49,023 nt of DNA. It comes from UBA7328 sp036479115. Its GTDB lineage: Bacteria; Bacteroidota; Bacteroidia; Chitinophagales; Saprospiraceae. A model generated the notes under the pieces. It did not search any database. It was not told the DNA's origin and saw only the letters and a list, made by a program, of their open reading frames with translations. The stretch covers positions 1 through 49,023 of the forward strand of contig JAZGFD010000118.1 of the NCBI GenBank assembly GCA_036479115.1, in the 5' to 3' direction. Made by a program: the position numbers and the translations under genes. Below are positions 8,992 to 17,217 of this stretch, one piece after another (within the stretch, counting starts at the first letter, position 1; each line of letters begins with the position of its first letter).

Positions 8992-10140
8992 ATGGAAAAT
9001 ATTTCTGAAATATATAAAGCAATATTTGGCATAATGCCAGAGCTCACAGCATCAGCTCCAGGCAGAATTAATTTAATTGGCGAACATGTAGATTATAATA
9101 GTGGTTATGTCCTTCCAGCAGCTATTGATAGACATCTGTTTTTCGCTTTTGGTAATGTCTCATCACCTAGCATTAATATCCATGCAAAGAATCTTGAAGA
9201 ATCAGTAGAGATTACTTTTTTTGAAAAAAGAGACAACTCTAAATGGGCCAATTACTTTATTGGCATTTTGAAACAACTAAAAATAAAAGGTCATAATATC
9301 TCTGGTTTTAACCTTGTTTTCGGAGGTAATATTCCCATTGGTGGTGGGCTAAGTTCATCGTCAGCTCTCGAATGTGGGTTTTTAAAAATATTAAACCAAG
9401 CTTATAATTTAGAATTAAGTCATATGGAGATGATAGACATCAGCAGGGCAAGCAACCATAATTTTATTGGACTGCATGGTGGAATAATGGATCAATTTAG
9501 CATTCTTAATGGTAAAGATGGCCATGCGATGTTATTAAATTGTGAAACCAATATTGCCAAACAAATTTCAATCAACCTACCAAGGCATGACATCATTCTG
9601 ATAGATTCAAAAGTGCCTCATATTCTAGTTGATTCGGCATACAACGACCGGGTAAATGAATGTAACAAAGCCCTAAATATTATTCAACAAAAATATGAAA
9701 AAGTAAAACACCTTAGCATGGCGACAAAGGAACAGTTGGCAATTGTAGAAAAATCAATGTCAGAGGTATTGTTTAAAAGAGCCAAATTTGTCATTGAAGA
9801 AAACTTAAGAGTACATCAATTCTGCAGTGCTATGGCTAGTGGAAATATAGGTCGAATAGGAAAACTTTTGTATGCTTCTCATGCAGGCCTTAAAAATGAT
9901 TACGAGGTAAGTTGTCGAGAAATCGACATTTTGATAAATCTTGCCAACAAAAGTTCAAGGGTCATCGGAGCACGGATGATAGGCGGAGGGTTTGGCGGAT
10001 GTACACTTAACATTATAAAATCTCAAAACGCATTATCTGAGGCATTAAAAATATCTTCAGCCTATAAGGCTATTACAGGTATTAAATCTTTAGTGTACGT
10101 AATCAATATTGTAGATGGTGTGAGGGCAATAGAAACATGA
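8992..10140 (+). CDS. galK: Galactokinase
   Basis: Phosphorylates alpha-D-galactose to galactose-1-phosphate with ATP, the first committed Leloir step, in the cytoplasm. The 382-residue GHMP kinase shows the galactokinase signature PGRINLIGEHVDYNSGYVLP near the N-terminus, the ATP-binding GGNIPIGGGLSSSSALE, a MDQF motif carrying the presumed catalytic aspartate, and the C-terminal GGGFGGCT loop. The ATG at 8992 is preferred over the in-frame TTG at 8971 because the latter overlaps the promoter. No galT, galE or sugar transporter is adjacent, so the rest of the pathway must be elsewhere. A related sugar kinase is possible, but the signature strongly favours GalK. Confidence 0.93.
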   Translation: MENISEIYKAIFGIMPELTASAPGRINLIGEHVDYNSGYVLPAAIDRHLFFAFGNVSSPSINIHAKNLEESVEITFFEKRDNSKWANYFIGILKQLKIKGHNISGFNLVFGGNIPIGGGLSSSSALECGFLKILNQAYNLELSHMEMIDISRASNHNFIGLHGGIMDQFSILNGKDGHAMLLNCETNIAKQISINLPRHDIILIDSKVPHILVDSAYNDRVNECNKALNIIQQKYEKVKHLSMATKEQLAIVEKSMSEVLFKRAKFVIEENLRVHQFCSAMASGNIGRIGKLLYASHAGLKNDYEVSCREIDILINLANKSSRVIGARMIGGGFGGCTLNIIKSQNALSEALKISSAYKAITGIKSLVYVINIVDGVRAIET

Positions 10141-10237
10141 TTTCATCATGCGTACGATTATTAATAATTACAGATTCGGTAAATTTAGATTAAAATTATT
10201 TCTAGTTATATCTTTAAAAAATGCAACTTTTTCATTT

Positions 10238-10272
10238 TTTGACAAATTAATTATTATATAATAATATATTTG
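10238..10272 (+). promoter_or_regulatory. Candidate promoter upstream of the Lrp/AsnC gene
   Basis: TTTG at 10238-10241 and TATATTTGC at 10265-10273 are separated by 23 bases. The -7 match is exact. It lies about 250 bases before the regulator start codon, with a repeat copy in between, so any transcript would carry the repeat in its leader. Confidence 0.4.
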
Positions 10273-10283
10273 CCGAATTAAAT

Positions 10284-10452
10284 TTTAAGTAACAACTCAG
10301 GTGTACGCTTTTTAAGTGAAAAATTGTTGCTTTTTAACCAGATAAAGATCATTTGTGATGGAATAGCATAGCGATTGAATCCAAAACAGCTGAAATATGG
10401 TCGAAAAGAGCTTTTTTTAGACAAAATTGATACTTCCTGCGTGGGTACCAAT
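10284..10452 (-). repeat. Repeat family 2, diverged copy
   Basis: It starts with taagtaacaactcaggtgta (the terminus seen at 6611-6630) and ends near cctgcgtgggtacc (10436-10449). The internal agctgaaatatggtcgaaaa at 10390-10409 matches the reverse complement of the 6656-6676 region of the other copy. Overall identity appears moderate. Confidence 0.45.
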
Positions 10453-10525
10453 TTCAAATAATTAGTCAGCCATTGCTTTTGAGAGAAAACATATGGCAGT
10501 GATATTACAATTTTAGAATATAGAT

Positions 10526-11002
10526 ATGACAAGTTATAAGTTAGATAAGATAGATTTACATATCTTGAAATTATTACAAGAGAATAGTAAAATTACAAAC
10601 CTTGAATTGTCCAAACAGATAGGTCTATCACCAGCTCCTACTTTGGAAAGAGTGAAAAAGTTAGAACAATCTCAAATTATTGAGTCATATCATGCGAAAG
10701 TAAGTTCTACAAAATTAGGACTGAATGTGAGTACTTTTATACTGGTTAATTTGGCTTGGCAGAAAGAAAATGCCCTTGACAACTTTATAGAAAAAATACA
10801 GAGCATTTCTGAAGTTACCGAATGCTATATTATTACGGGTGATGGTGATTTTCTATTGAGAGTAATCTGCCAAGATATTCCAGCATATGAGCAATTATTA
10901 TTTAAAAGGTTATCTCAAATAGAAGAAGTAGAAAGGCTCAAAACTTTTATGACCTTGTCCAAAGTGAAAAAATCCAAGCTTCTCCCTTATGACTATGACT
11001 AA
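10526..11002 (+). CDS. Lrp/AsnC family transcriptional regulator
   Basis: A 158-residue DNA-binding regulator. Residues about 5-60 are the AsnC-type helix-turn-helix (LDKIDLHILKLLQENSKITN then LELSKQIGLSPAPTLERVKK). Residues about 70-145 are the RAM ligand-binding and oligomerisation domain, with VTECYIITGDGDFLLRVICQ. Such regulators sense amino acids and control amino-acid metabolism or transport. The ligand and targets are not evident here. A gene for a TraB/GumN-family protein begins 6 bases after its stop codon, so the two form a likely operon. Confidence 0.93.
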   Translation: MTSYKLDKIDLHILKLLQENSKITNLELSKQIGLSPAPTLERVKKLEQSQIIESYHAKVSSTKLGLNVSTFILVNLAWQKENALDNFIEKIQSISEVTECYIITGDGDFLLRVICQDIPAYEQLLFKRLSQIEEVERLKTFMTLSKVKKSKLLPYDYD

Positions 11003-11008
11003 TTAGCA

Positions 11009-11788
11009 ATGCTTAAAAACGCATTGTTGTGGGAGGTTCGAGACAAGAATCAAGACTATCCTTCTTATGTTTTTGGCACCATGCATCTTTTTCAGCAAAG
11101 TCATGCTGAATTTTTAACCATATTGGAGTCTATAATGGAGGATGTCACTATGGTGTTTACCGAAGTATCTCTTTCTAATCCCCCAGCAGAATGGGTGTAT
11201 CAATTGCCTGATAATCAAACTCTTAAAGACTTAATAGGGGAAAGGAAGTACCAGAAATCAAGACGTATTCTTCTAAAAGCATTAGACTTTGATCTTGATA
11301 ATTATATTTCATTTCTTCCCTTAATAATTACGCAACAAATTACACTCAAGATAATGGGAGCAGAGAAGCAACCTTCATTGGATGCTTTGATATATCAAAT
11401 GGTATTAAGAAACAACAAAGAATATAGTGGCATAGAATCCATCTCTGAACAAATGGATATCATGAGTAAAATTCCTCTAGATTATCAAATAAATTCTCTC
11501 GTTCATCTTACTCGTAATATCTCAACTTTTAGAAAAAAACTAATACACCTTACTATTTTATTTCAAAAGCAACGAATTTCTGAATTATATAAATCTTCAA
11601 AAAAGGAAATGGGTGGCATTCGCAAAATTCTGTTATATGATAGAAATGTTATTATCGCTGATCGTATTGCTTTGTTTCATCAAGAAAAAGCATCACTTTT
11701 TACTTTTGGTGCCGGTCATTTAGCCGGATTTATGGGAGTTTTATCTCTTTTGAAAAGAAAAGGAATTAAAGTACGAGCCGTCCTCTAA
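11009..11788 (+). CDS. TraB/GumN family protein
   Basis: A 259-residue protein with the two hallmarks of the TraB/GumN (Tiki-like) family. One is an N-terminal YVFGTMHLFQQSH motif followed by a conserved acidic position in FTEVSLSN. The other is a C-terminal FTFGAGHLAGFMGVLSLLKR. The GxxH and E/H residues are thought to form a metal-dependent peptidase-like site, as in the animal Tiki proteins; bacterial roles are mostly unknown. No signal peptide or lipobox is visible in the chosen frame, unlike many exported relatives, so it is probably cytoplasmic. It follows the Lrp-type regulator by 6 bases and is probably co-transcribed with it. Confidence 0.82.
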   Translation: MLKNALLWEVRDKNQDYPSYVFGTMHLFQQSHAEFLTILESIMEDVTMVFTEVSLSNPPAEWVYQLPDNQTLKDLIGERKYQKSRRILLKALDFDLDNYISFLPLIITQQITLKIMGAEKQPSLDALIYQMVLRNNKEYSGIESISEQMDIMSKIPLDYQINSLVHLTRNISTFRKKLIHLTILFQKQRISELYKSSKKEMGGIRKILLYDRNVIIADRIALFHQEKASLFTFGAGHLAGFMGVLSLLKRKGIKVRAVL

Positions 11789-12138
11789 GGGACTTTGGGC
11801 AGCAACGATTCAGAGTTTTAGTTTTAAATTTTAGAGCAGATATGCGAAAAAAGCATGCCCCATCTGATGTGAGACAGACAAAAGGCCAAAAGTACATGTA
11901 TGAAATCTTGAGTTCACTTCGAAAACTTACAAAAACTAAAAAATTTACTTCGACAAGCTCTGGATTAAACTTTTGGCAAAATTTAGATTTTACTCATTTC
12001 GATGATACTCAGGCATCACCGAATCTCTAAAAATGCAACTATTCCCAAAACAACTCCTTTTATGAAAAATGTTAGTTTCCAGAGTAAGCTCAATATTTCG
12101 CTTAAAATATCCATGAAAATTCATTAAAAGCAAACAAA
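11789..12138. other. Intergenic region with a decayed MITE copy
   Basis: 350 bases between the TraB-like and DUF1801-like genes. A 62-codon open frame (11842-12030) exists but runs into the decayed repeat and shows no recognisable protein features. The 3' part holds the decayed MITE-like copy. No clear promoter for the downstream gene was identified. Confidence 0.4.
11917..12090 (+). repeat. Decayed copy of the MITE-like repeat
   Basis: The core tcgatgatactcaggcatca (11999-12018), continuing ccgaatctc, matches the intact copies with about three changes in 29 bases. Flanking parts are recognisable but degraded: cttcgaaaacttacaaaa resembles the left end, and tatgaaaaatgttagtttcc resembles the right end. 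The terminal TA-bounded repeats are not intact. Edges are approximate. Confidence 0.5.
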
Positions 12139-12591
12139 ATGAAAACTTTATACACCATTCATCCTCATTTTCAGCATTTTCTAGATTTTAAAAACGGTGA
12201 AATCATTCAATTGTATTCGGGTTTGAGGAAATTTATTTTGAATTTATCTCCAAAATGTAATGAGCTTATTTATAACACCCATGCACTTACATCAGTTTAC
12301 ACTTTAAGTGAGAAACTTTCGGATGCATACTGTATGATTCCAATCTATTCAAACCATCTCAATTTGGGCTTTAACAAAGGTGTGCTGTTGGATGATCCGC
12401 ACTTATTGTTGAAGGGTACAGGAAAATTTATCAGGCATATCCCGATTTCTAACGAAACAGAATATAGGAATGATAAAGTGAGAATGATTATTATGGCTGC
12501 TATCGATTTAGCAAGTAGTGAAATGAGTGGAAAAGCAAACCCAAAAGAGAGAACTATATCTAAAATTAAAGGTATGCCAGACCCCTATTAA
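12139..12591 (+). CDS. DUF1801-like protein (YdhG-type)
   Basis: A 150-residue cytoplasmic protein that resembles the DUF1801 family. Its features are a central HLNLGFNKGVLLDDPHLLLK segment, then GTGKFIRHIPI, then a helical stretch ending in IMAAIDLASS. The family folds like a small alpha/beta sandwich and is common in Bacteroidota, but no biochemical role is firmly known. The gene is isolated, with its start 138 bases after the decayed repeat core. The next gene is convergent. I am fairly sure of the family and have no basis for a function. Confidence 0.7.
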   Translation: MKTLYTIHPHFQHFLDFKNGEIIQLYSGLRKFILNLSPKCNELIYNTHALTSVYTLSEKLSDAYCMIPIYSNHLNLGFNKGVLLDDPHLLLKGTGKFIRHIPISNETEYRNDKVRMIIMAAIDLASSEMSGKANPKERTISKIKGMPDPY

Positions 12592-12820
12592 TTTATATAA
12601 GCTTGGGCCCACTTCGAAACCTAAAAATCCTGTGACTACTGGATATCTTGCGTAGCCAGAAAAATTTGTCCTCATTTTTAGTTAAAAATGCCGCCAAATC
12701 AGAACAATCGCTTCTCAACCAAGGGCGTAGCTCTAAGCTATTCAGATTAAATGTCTTCAACCTCTATGATAATTACTGTATTGAGTACTTACAAAGAAAA
12801 CATCAAAACTACGACTACAA

Positions 12821-15175
12821 TCATCTTATTAAAGTAGCAAATCCTGGTTTTGGCTTTTGTTCGCAATAAGGGTTTGAAAAACTTACATTGTACATGTAAA
12901 CACCAGGTGGAAGATCAGCACCATTGTTTAAATACTTCCCATTCCATCCTTCTTTTGGGTCATTGGTATTAAAAATCAATTTACCCCATCTATCATATAT
13001 TGACAAGTCAAAATTAATTGCCTTGAAGCCATATATCACACCTTTAAATTCTTCATTTCTTCCATCGCCGTTTGGAGTAAAAGCATTTGGAAATCGCGTT
13101 TCAATACATGGTACAATTTCAATTTCTTTCGTTACTTTATCGGTACAACCATTCTCCCAAGTCACCAATAGTGAAATATCAAATTTCCCAGTATCTGCAA
13201 CCACAAACGAAGGGTTTTCTATAAACGTGGTGGAATGCTCTCCAATATCCCATACATAACTGGTAGCGCCAATATCCGATCTATTGGAAAGATGAACGGA
13301 TTGACCTACAAAGCTGGGTTTCTCTGGAGCAATATCAAAGTCAGCTTCAAATCCTTGTATTACAGTTATCAAATCGTTAAATTTTTTATATTCTTCACAA
13401 CCTTCAATAGGCGATTTTATACTTAAGGATACATCATATACTCCTGGATCAGTATAGGTATGACTCGGACTTATATCAAATCTTTCTGGCCCTTCGGTAC
13501 CATCTCCAAAATCCCACTCAATCATATAATTTTCGTCCAAAGGTTTGGATAAGTTATCAAAGAAAAATGTTTGTGGAGAGCAACCTAAGAACCCATCTGG
13601 TGCTACCTTTGGTACAGGAACAGGAAACCAATTAATAAGTTCTTGGAATTCATGGTTACAACCGTTATTGTCAAATATATTTAACTTGATGAGTTTTTTA
13701 CCAGGAGAATCATAAAAGTGAGTAGGCTCTTGGAGATTAGAAGTATTTCCATCACCAAAGTCCCAATTCCACTCTGTTATTACATTGGTAGCGTTGCTTG
13801 GGCGGGTTATTGAATTGTCTTTAAATTTAATCTCTCCTGCCCTACAATCGTCAAATGAAATTTCGAAATTAGCTTCTACAGTTGGTAGAATGGTCACCTC
13901 TACCCTAGCTGTGTCCGAGCAAGGTGGTGAATCAGGATCAATAACCATGAACCCTTCATAAACCCCTATACCGGGAAAATCTATATTTGGTCGAGGATCA
14001 TTCGAGGTAACAATCTTATCACCTAGATTAAAAAACCACATAAAAGATTCAGTTTCATAAGGAATAGATCGGTTATTAAGATTAAATTCTACATTTGTCT
14101 GACCACACACTCTTACAATAAAGATGTCATCTAATGGTTGATCTGGATCTCCAGGCAATTCACCATTTGGGCCGGTATTTAGCACAAAAGGCTCATCTTC
14201 AGCACTTACTGATAATAGTGCATCCTTAGGTGTACAATCAGTGATAATAACCTGGAGGTCTCTTCTGATGCTCGTAAACAAAATACCATCCCTATATTCC
14301 TCAGCACATACTGCCATGACATATTCGCCTAATACTACTGGCATTCCTTTTAACAATCCTGTGGTTGTATTGAGCTCCAAATTAGGAGCTCCTTCAAGAG
14401 GGACATCAAAACTAAACCCTGGAGATCTGAACCTCACTTCTCTGAATACAGCAGGTCCGCACAACTCAGGATTTGGTTGTACAAAATCACAACTACCTAC
14501 ATCATTTGAGTTTCTTCCACCGGCTGAAATTGGTATACAAAATTTATAAACTACACTATCACCATCTATATCAGATGCGTTATTATCAATAATCAAATTT
14601 TCGTTTGTACAGAATATAGCCGTTTTGTAATCATTAAATTTTGGTGAGTTATTACATACATCAAGTGCTTCTGGTGTAATTTCAATAGAGAACAATGCTC
14701 CAAATCCACCAGGGTCTAAAACATTGGAGATTGCTTCATTCCTACAACATCTTTGGTAAGCAATGAGATAGTTTTGGTTAATCTTTGGCAATGTCAATTC
14801 AAAATTATAGATACATTGCTCATTTGGAGGTATTCCCGAAGCAGTGCCACCACCTGCATCGGCACATGGAGGGTTAAGTATTTCATTAAGGATGGCCTGT
14901 TGAAATGGTTGCGGATTCGATTTTCCAAAATATATCCAAGCTCCTGTTTCTCCTTGCCAAATACCAAATTCCGCATCATCATCACACTGTGCTCCTTCGG
15001 CATCTCTTTGATCACGATAAAGTATGAGTTGAAATTGCAATGTTACCATTGTGGCAGTATTTGAGATGCAGGTGTAGCTCATATCACCTCCGATAATATG
15101 CTTAGCCTTTATCGGTAAAATGGCCAACATTGTAAAAAAGAGGACTAAAAGTGCTTTAATAGGGCTTAATATCAT
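12821..15175 (-). CDS. PKD-domain surface protein with T9SS type B sorting domain
   Basis: A 784-residue secreted protein. An N-terminal signal peptide (hydrophobic ALLVLFFTMLAILPIKA) is followed by KHIIGGDMSYTC, a start common in secreted Bacteroidota surface proteins. Residues about 25-400 form a beta-rich region with many cysteines. PKD-type domains follow near residues 471 (WNWDFGDGNTS), 552 (WDFGDGTEG) and 641 (a degenerate YVWDIGEHS). The last ~95 residues are the gliding-motility-associated type B C-terminal domain, with FPNAFTPNGDGRNEEF, then IYDRWGKLIF, WNGKY and LPPGVYMYNV. This predicts export by type IX secretion and display on or release from the cell surface. It is divergent from the Sua5-type gene, with 98 bases between them. 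Adhesion is the likely role, but no catalytic domain is visible. Confidence 0.9.
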   Translation of the reverse strand: MILSPIKALLVLFFTMLAILPIKAKHIIGGDMSYTCISNTATMVTLQFQLILYRDQRDAEGAQCDDDAEFGIWQGETGAWIYFGKSNPQPFQQAILNEILNPPCADAGGGTASGIPPNEQCIYNFELTLPKINQNYLIAYQRCCRNEAISNVLDPGGFGALFSIEITPEALDVCNNSPKFNDYKTAIFCTNENLIIDNNASDIDGDSVVYKFCIPISAGGRNSNDVGSCDFVQPNPELCGPAVFREVRFRSPGFSFDVPLEGAPNLELNTTTGLLKGMPVVLGEYVMAVCAEEYRDGILFTSIRRDLQVIITDCTPKDALLSVSAEDEPFVLNTGPNGELPGDPDQPLDDIFIVRVCGQTNVEFNLNNRSIPYETESFMWFFNLGDKIVTSNDPRPNIDFPGIGVYEGFMVIDPDSPPCSDTARVEVTILPTVEANFEISFDDCRAGEIKFKDNSITRPSNATNVITEWNWDFGDGNTSNLQEPTHFYDSPGKKLIKLNIFDNNGCNHEFQELINWFPVPVPKVAPDGFLGCSPQTFFFDNLSKPLDENYMIEWDFGDGTEGPERFDISPSHTYTDPGVYDVSLSIKSPIEGCEEYKKFNDLITVIQGFEADFDIAPEKPSFVGQSVHLSNRSDIGATSYVWDIGEHSTTFIENPSFVVADTGKFDISLLVTWENGCTDKVTKEIEIVPCIETRFPNAFTPNGDGRNEEFKGVIYGFKAINFDLSIYDRWGKLIFNTNDPKEGWNGKYLNNGADLPPGVYMYNVSFSNPYCEQKPKPGFATLIR

Positions 15176-15273
15176 TAAGGAATCTTTAAGGCGTTAAAAA
15201 TATTGCTAAAGAATCATATATAGCATTTATTTTCGCATCGCAATTTCAAATATGAATAATAATAACGAATTGA

Positions 15274-15846
15274 ATGACAAATGATTACATTGATGAACTA
15301 GATGTCATCAATAATACAATAACGAACGGAGGAATCATATTGTATCCCACCGATACAATATGGGGAATAGGCTGTGATGTTTTTCAGCTTGATGCTGTTG
15401 AAAAAGTATATAAAATTAAATCAAGACCCAGAATTTTACCTTTTGTCCTCTTGGTAAGTAGTATAGTAATGCTAAAAAGGTATGTGAACATTCACCCAAG
15501 GCTCGAGACCTTAATGGAATATCATAAAAAACCGCTAACCCTCATTTATGAAGAAGTAAATAGCCTTCCTGAATCTGCACTGTCTGAGGATGGCACCATA
15601 GCCATGCGCGTTGCAAATGATCCTTTCTGCCAAAGAATAATTGAACAATTAGATTCGCCTATGATATCTACATCTGCCAATGTAACTGGTTATGCGTTTC
15701 CAAAGTCATTTTATGAAGTAACGGATAACATTTTGAAGCATATGGATTATGTGGTGCAATATCGACAAACTGATAGAGAAGAAAGATTACAATCTGTAAT
15801 GGCCGAATTTAATCACAAGGGAGAAATGCAATTTATAAGAGAATAG
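15274..15846 (+). CDS. Sua5/YciO/YrdC/YwlC family protein (putative L-threonylcarbamoyladenylate synthase)
   Basis: A 190-residue protein of the YrdC-like fold. Family members form threonylcarbamoyl-AMP from threonine, bicarbonate and ATP for the tRNA t6A37 modification. The N-terminal GGIILYPTDTIWGIGCD, the KSR (KxR) motif and the C-terminal STSANVTG motif are present. In many members a further lysine follows the KxR motif (as in RxxxKP), but here the segment reads KSRPRILPFVLLV, with leucine at that place. This may be normal for the subfamily or may point to a YciO-like protein. There is no C-terminal Sua5 domain. The start at 15274 is the first good ATG after a 98-base divergent promoter region. 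Confidence 0.8.
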   Translation: MTNDYIDELDVINNTITNGGIILYPTDTIWGIGCDVFQLDAVEKVYKIKSRPRILPFVLLVSSIVMLKRYVNIHPRLETLMEYHKKPLTLIYEEVNSLPESALSEDGTIAMRVANDPFCQRIIEQLDSPMISTSANVTGYAFPKSFYEVTDNILKHMDYVVQYRQTDREERLQSVMAEFNHKGEMQFIRE

Positions 15847-15896
15847 TGAAGTTGTTTAGAAAAGAATCTTAACCCCAATTGAGTATTTACACTAAG

Positions 15897-16059
15897 TAGT
15901 GTCTGAACGAAAACTCATCAAAATTTGAAATAGTTCTTTTGGCGCTATTTTATTTTTTTTCAACTCGCTGATACTCAGGCATCACCGAATATCAAAAAAC
16001 TAAATTCTCATCCAAAATATTCTATTTCATAAAATTCAACAGTTTCCGTTCAGGCACTA
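15897..16059 (+). mobile_element. MITE-like element, full copy
   Basis: 163 bases from TA (15897-15898) to TA (16058-16059). The left end TAGTGTCTGAACGAAAACT and the reverse complement of the right end, TAGTGCCTGAACGGAAACT, form a 19-base imperfect inverted repeat. The copy at 21345 differs by only about six substitutions and one A-run indel, so this pair is recent. No protein is encoded. Confidence 0.8.
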
Positions 16060-16229
16060 TTTACATCCGAACGATCTATAAATAATAATACCTGACTGAA
16101 AATCGGCTGCCCGGCAAAATGTTTATTTTTGTTCAATGCTGTCTTTGTTTGTTTTTCAACTCTAAGATTGCTGTCGCGCCTTGAAATGGGTTCGATTCCT
16201 ATTTTTTTAACTGTACACCATTCATTTTA

Positions 16230-16266
16230 TATTTCAAAAACGCCCACTTGAGTAGTTATATAAAAT
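16230..16266 (+). repeat. Right terminus of repeat family 2
   Basis: The sequence caaaaacgcccacttgagta then gttatataaaat matches the right end of the copy at 6611-6797 (caaaacgtccacctgtagtt, acataaaat) with few changes. The left part of the element cannot be traced, so only the terminus is annotated. Confidence 0.4.
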
Positions 16267-16365
16267 ATGATACCCCTTTTGGCCGTTTTATACTACTTAT
16301 ACGTCTTATTGAACATTTGGTATTGATTTTGCACTGATCTAAGTCCTAACAAATACAAATTACTT

Positions 16366-16494
16366 ATGAAAAAATATTGCAACAGACAAACCTTGGGAAT
16401 AATAGCAATTATTTGTTTTACGCTACTAATAGGTGCCTGTAATAGAGGCACTGGTTGTCCTAATCAATTTAGTCTATTTCTTCCATTTTTCTAA
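16366..16494 (+). CDS. Small putative lipoprotein, 42 residues
   Basis: A short open frame starting MKKYCNRQTL, followed by the hydrophobic stretch GIIAIICFTL and a good lipobox (LIGAC, cysteine 25). The predicted mature peptide has only 18 residues and begins CNRGTGCPNQF. The ATG at 16366 and stop at 16492-16494 lie 21 bases before mnmD, so it could share the mnmD transcript. Tiny Cys-anchored peptides of this kind occur in Bacteroidota, but their role is unknown. The signal-peptide logic is clear; expression is not proven. Confidence 0.6.
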   Translation: MKKYCNRQTLGIIAIICFTLLIGACNRGTGCPNQFSLFLPFF

Positions 16495-16515
16495 TATTTC
16501 ATACTCTCATAACAT

Positions 16516-17196
16516 ATGAATGAGGTAGTACTTACCTCTGATGATTCTTCGTCAATCTATTCTCAAAAGTTTGATGCACTGTACCATTCTAAACATGGTG
16601 CTATACAAGAAGGCCTACACGTCTTTATTAATGCTGGTTATAAGCACTTTTTAAATAATTCTCTTCGAAAAAAGAATAAGAATAGTGTAGTGAAAATTCT
16701 CGAAACTGGGTTTGGAAGTGGATTAAATGCTTTGCTTACACTCATAGAAACAGAGAAAACCAATACTCTAGTCAAATATCAGACTATAGAGGCTTATCCC
16801 TTACAATCACCGTTATTATCACAGCTTAATTATACCGATATTTTAGGCTATGTAGAAGAATTTAACCTTATTCACACTGTTAAATGGGAAGACTATGTTG
16901 ATATCAATGACCTTTTTAAAATAAAGAAAAGGAATTGCCTTTTTGAAGAATTTTTCTCAGATGAAAAATTTGATGTGATCTATTATGATGCATTCGCGCC
17001 CAACACACAAAAAGAGCTTTGGAGTATTGATATGATGAAAAAGATGCATTCTCTTTCTAAGATTGGAAGTATACTTGTAACTTACTGCGCGAAAGGGGTT
17101 GTGAGAAGAACAATGGAAGAGGCTGGCTTTGAAGTTTCACGTATACCAGGACCTCCTGGGAAAAGAGAAATGTTGCGGGCTGTAAGAGTGAGTTAG
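16516..17196 (+). CDS. mnmD: tRNA 5-(aminomethyl)-2-thiouridine methyltransferase MnmD
   Basis: A 226-residue SAM-dependent methyltransferase of the former DUF752 family. It corresponds to the stand-alone MnmD domain (the N-terminal part of E. coli MnmC) and completes mnm5s2U at tRNA wobble position 34 by methylating the nm5 group. Motif I reads LETGFGSGLNALLT (residues about 70-84), the acidic YYDAFAPNTQKELW lies near 156, and the C-terminal YCAKGVVRRTMEEAGF is followed by PGPPGKREMLRA. The FAD oxidase half of MnmC is absent, as is usual in Bacteroidota. It begins a tight plus-strand cluster with only 21 bases to the symporter gene. Confidence 0.92.
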   Translation: MNEVVLTSDDSSSIYSQKFDALYHSKHGAIQEGLHVFINAGYKHFLNNSLRKKNKNSVVKILETGFGSGLNALLTLIETEKTNTLVKYQTIEAYPLQSPLLSQLNYTDILGYVEEFNLIHTVKWEDYVDINDLFKIKKRNCLFEEFFSDEKFDVIYYDAFAPNTQKELWSIDMMKKMHSLSKIGSILVTYCAKGVVRRTMEEAGFEVSRIPGPPGKREMLRAVRVS

Positions 17197-17217
17197 ATAA
17201 AAAAGAAGATAAAAAGT

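Larger units (their letters stand above)
10141..10525. other. Intergenic region with promoter and repeat copy
   Basis: 385 very AT-rich bases between galK and the Lrp-type regulator. The first 120 show no recognisable gene. They are followed by a TAnnTTTG promoter (10238-10272) and a copy of repeat family 2 (about 10284-10452). The last 70 bases before the regulator show no second exact promoter match. Confidence 0.5.
15847..16365. other. Intergenic region with MITE and repeat family 2 terminus
   Basis: 519 bases without a larger gene. It contains a full MITE-like element (15897-16059), then about 170 bases of non-coding sequence that ends in the terminus of repeat family 2 (16230-16266), then about 100 bases leading to the small lipoprotein gene at 16366. 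No exact TAnnTTTG promoter was found; tgattttgc at 16323-16331 is a near match. Confidence 0.5.

Noticed and set aside
11842..12030. 62-codon open frame between the TraB-like and DUF1801-like genes
   Set aside because: Its last third lies inside the decayed MITE-like repeat, and the sequence has no recognisable domain, signal or conservation hint. Treated as a chance frame.
12139..12591. Frameshifted or split-gene interpretation for the DUF1801-like region
   Set aside because: The frame is continuous, covers the expected family length, and no matching fragments were seen in neighbouring frames.
12648..12869. 73-codon plus-strand frame ending inside the PKD surface protein gene
   Set aside because: It overlaps the 3' end of a well-supported minus-strand gene and has no protein-like features.
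15897..16059. The 164-bp repeat as a riboswitch or attenuator
   Set aside because: Copies occur in both orientations and both upstream and downstream of genes, with TA-bounded inverted ends, which fits a mobile element better than a cis-regulatory RNA.
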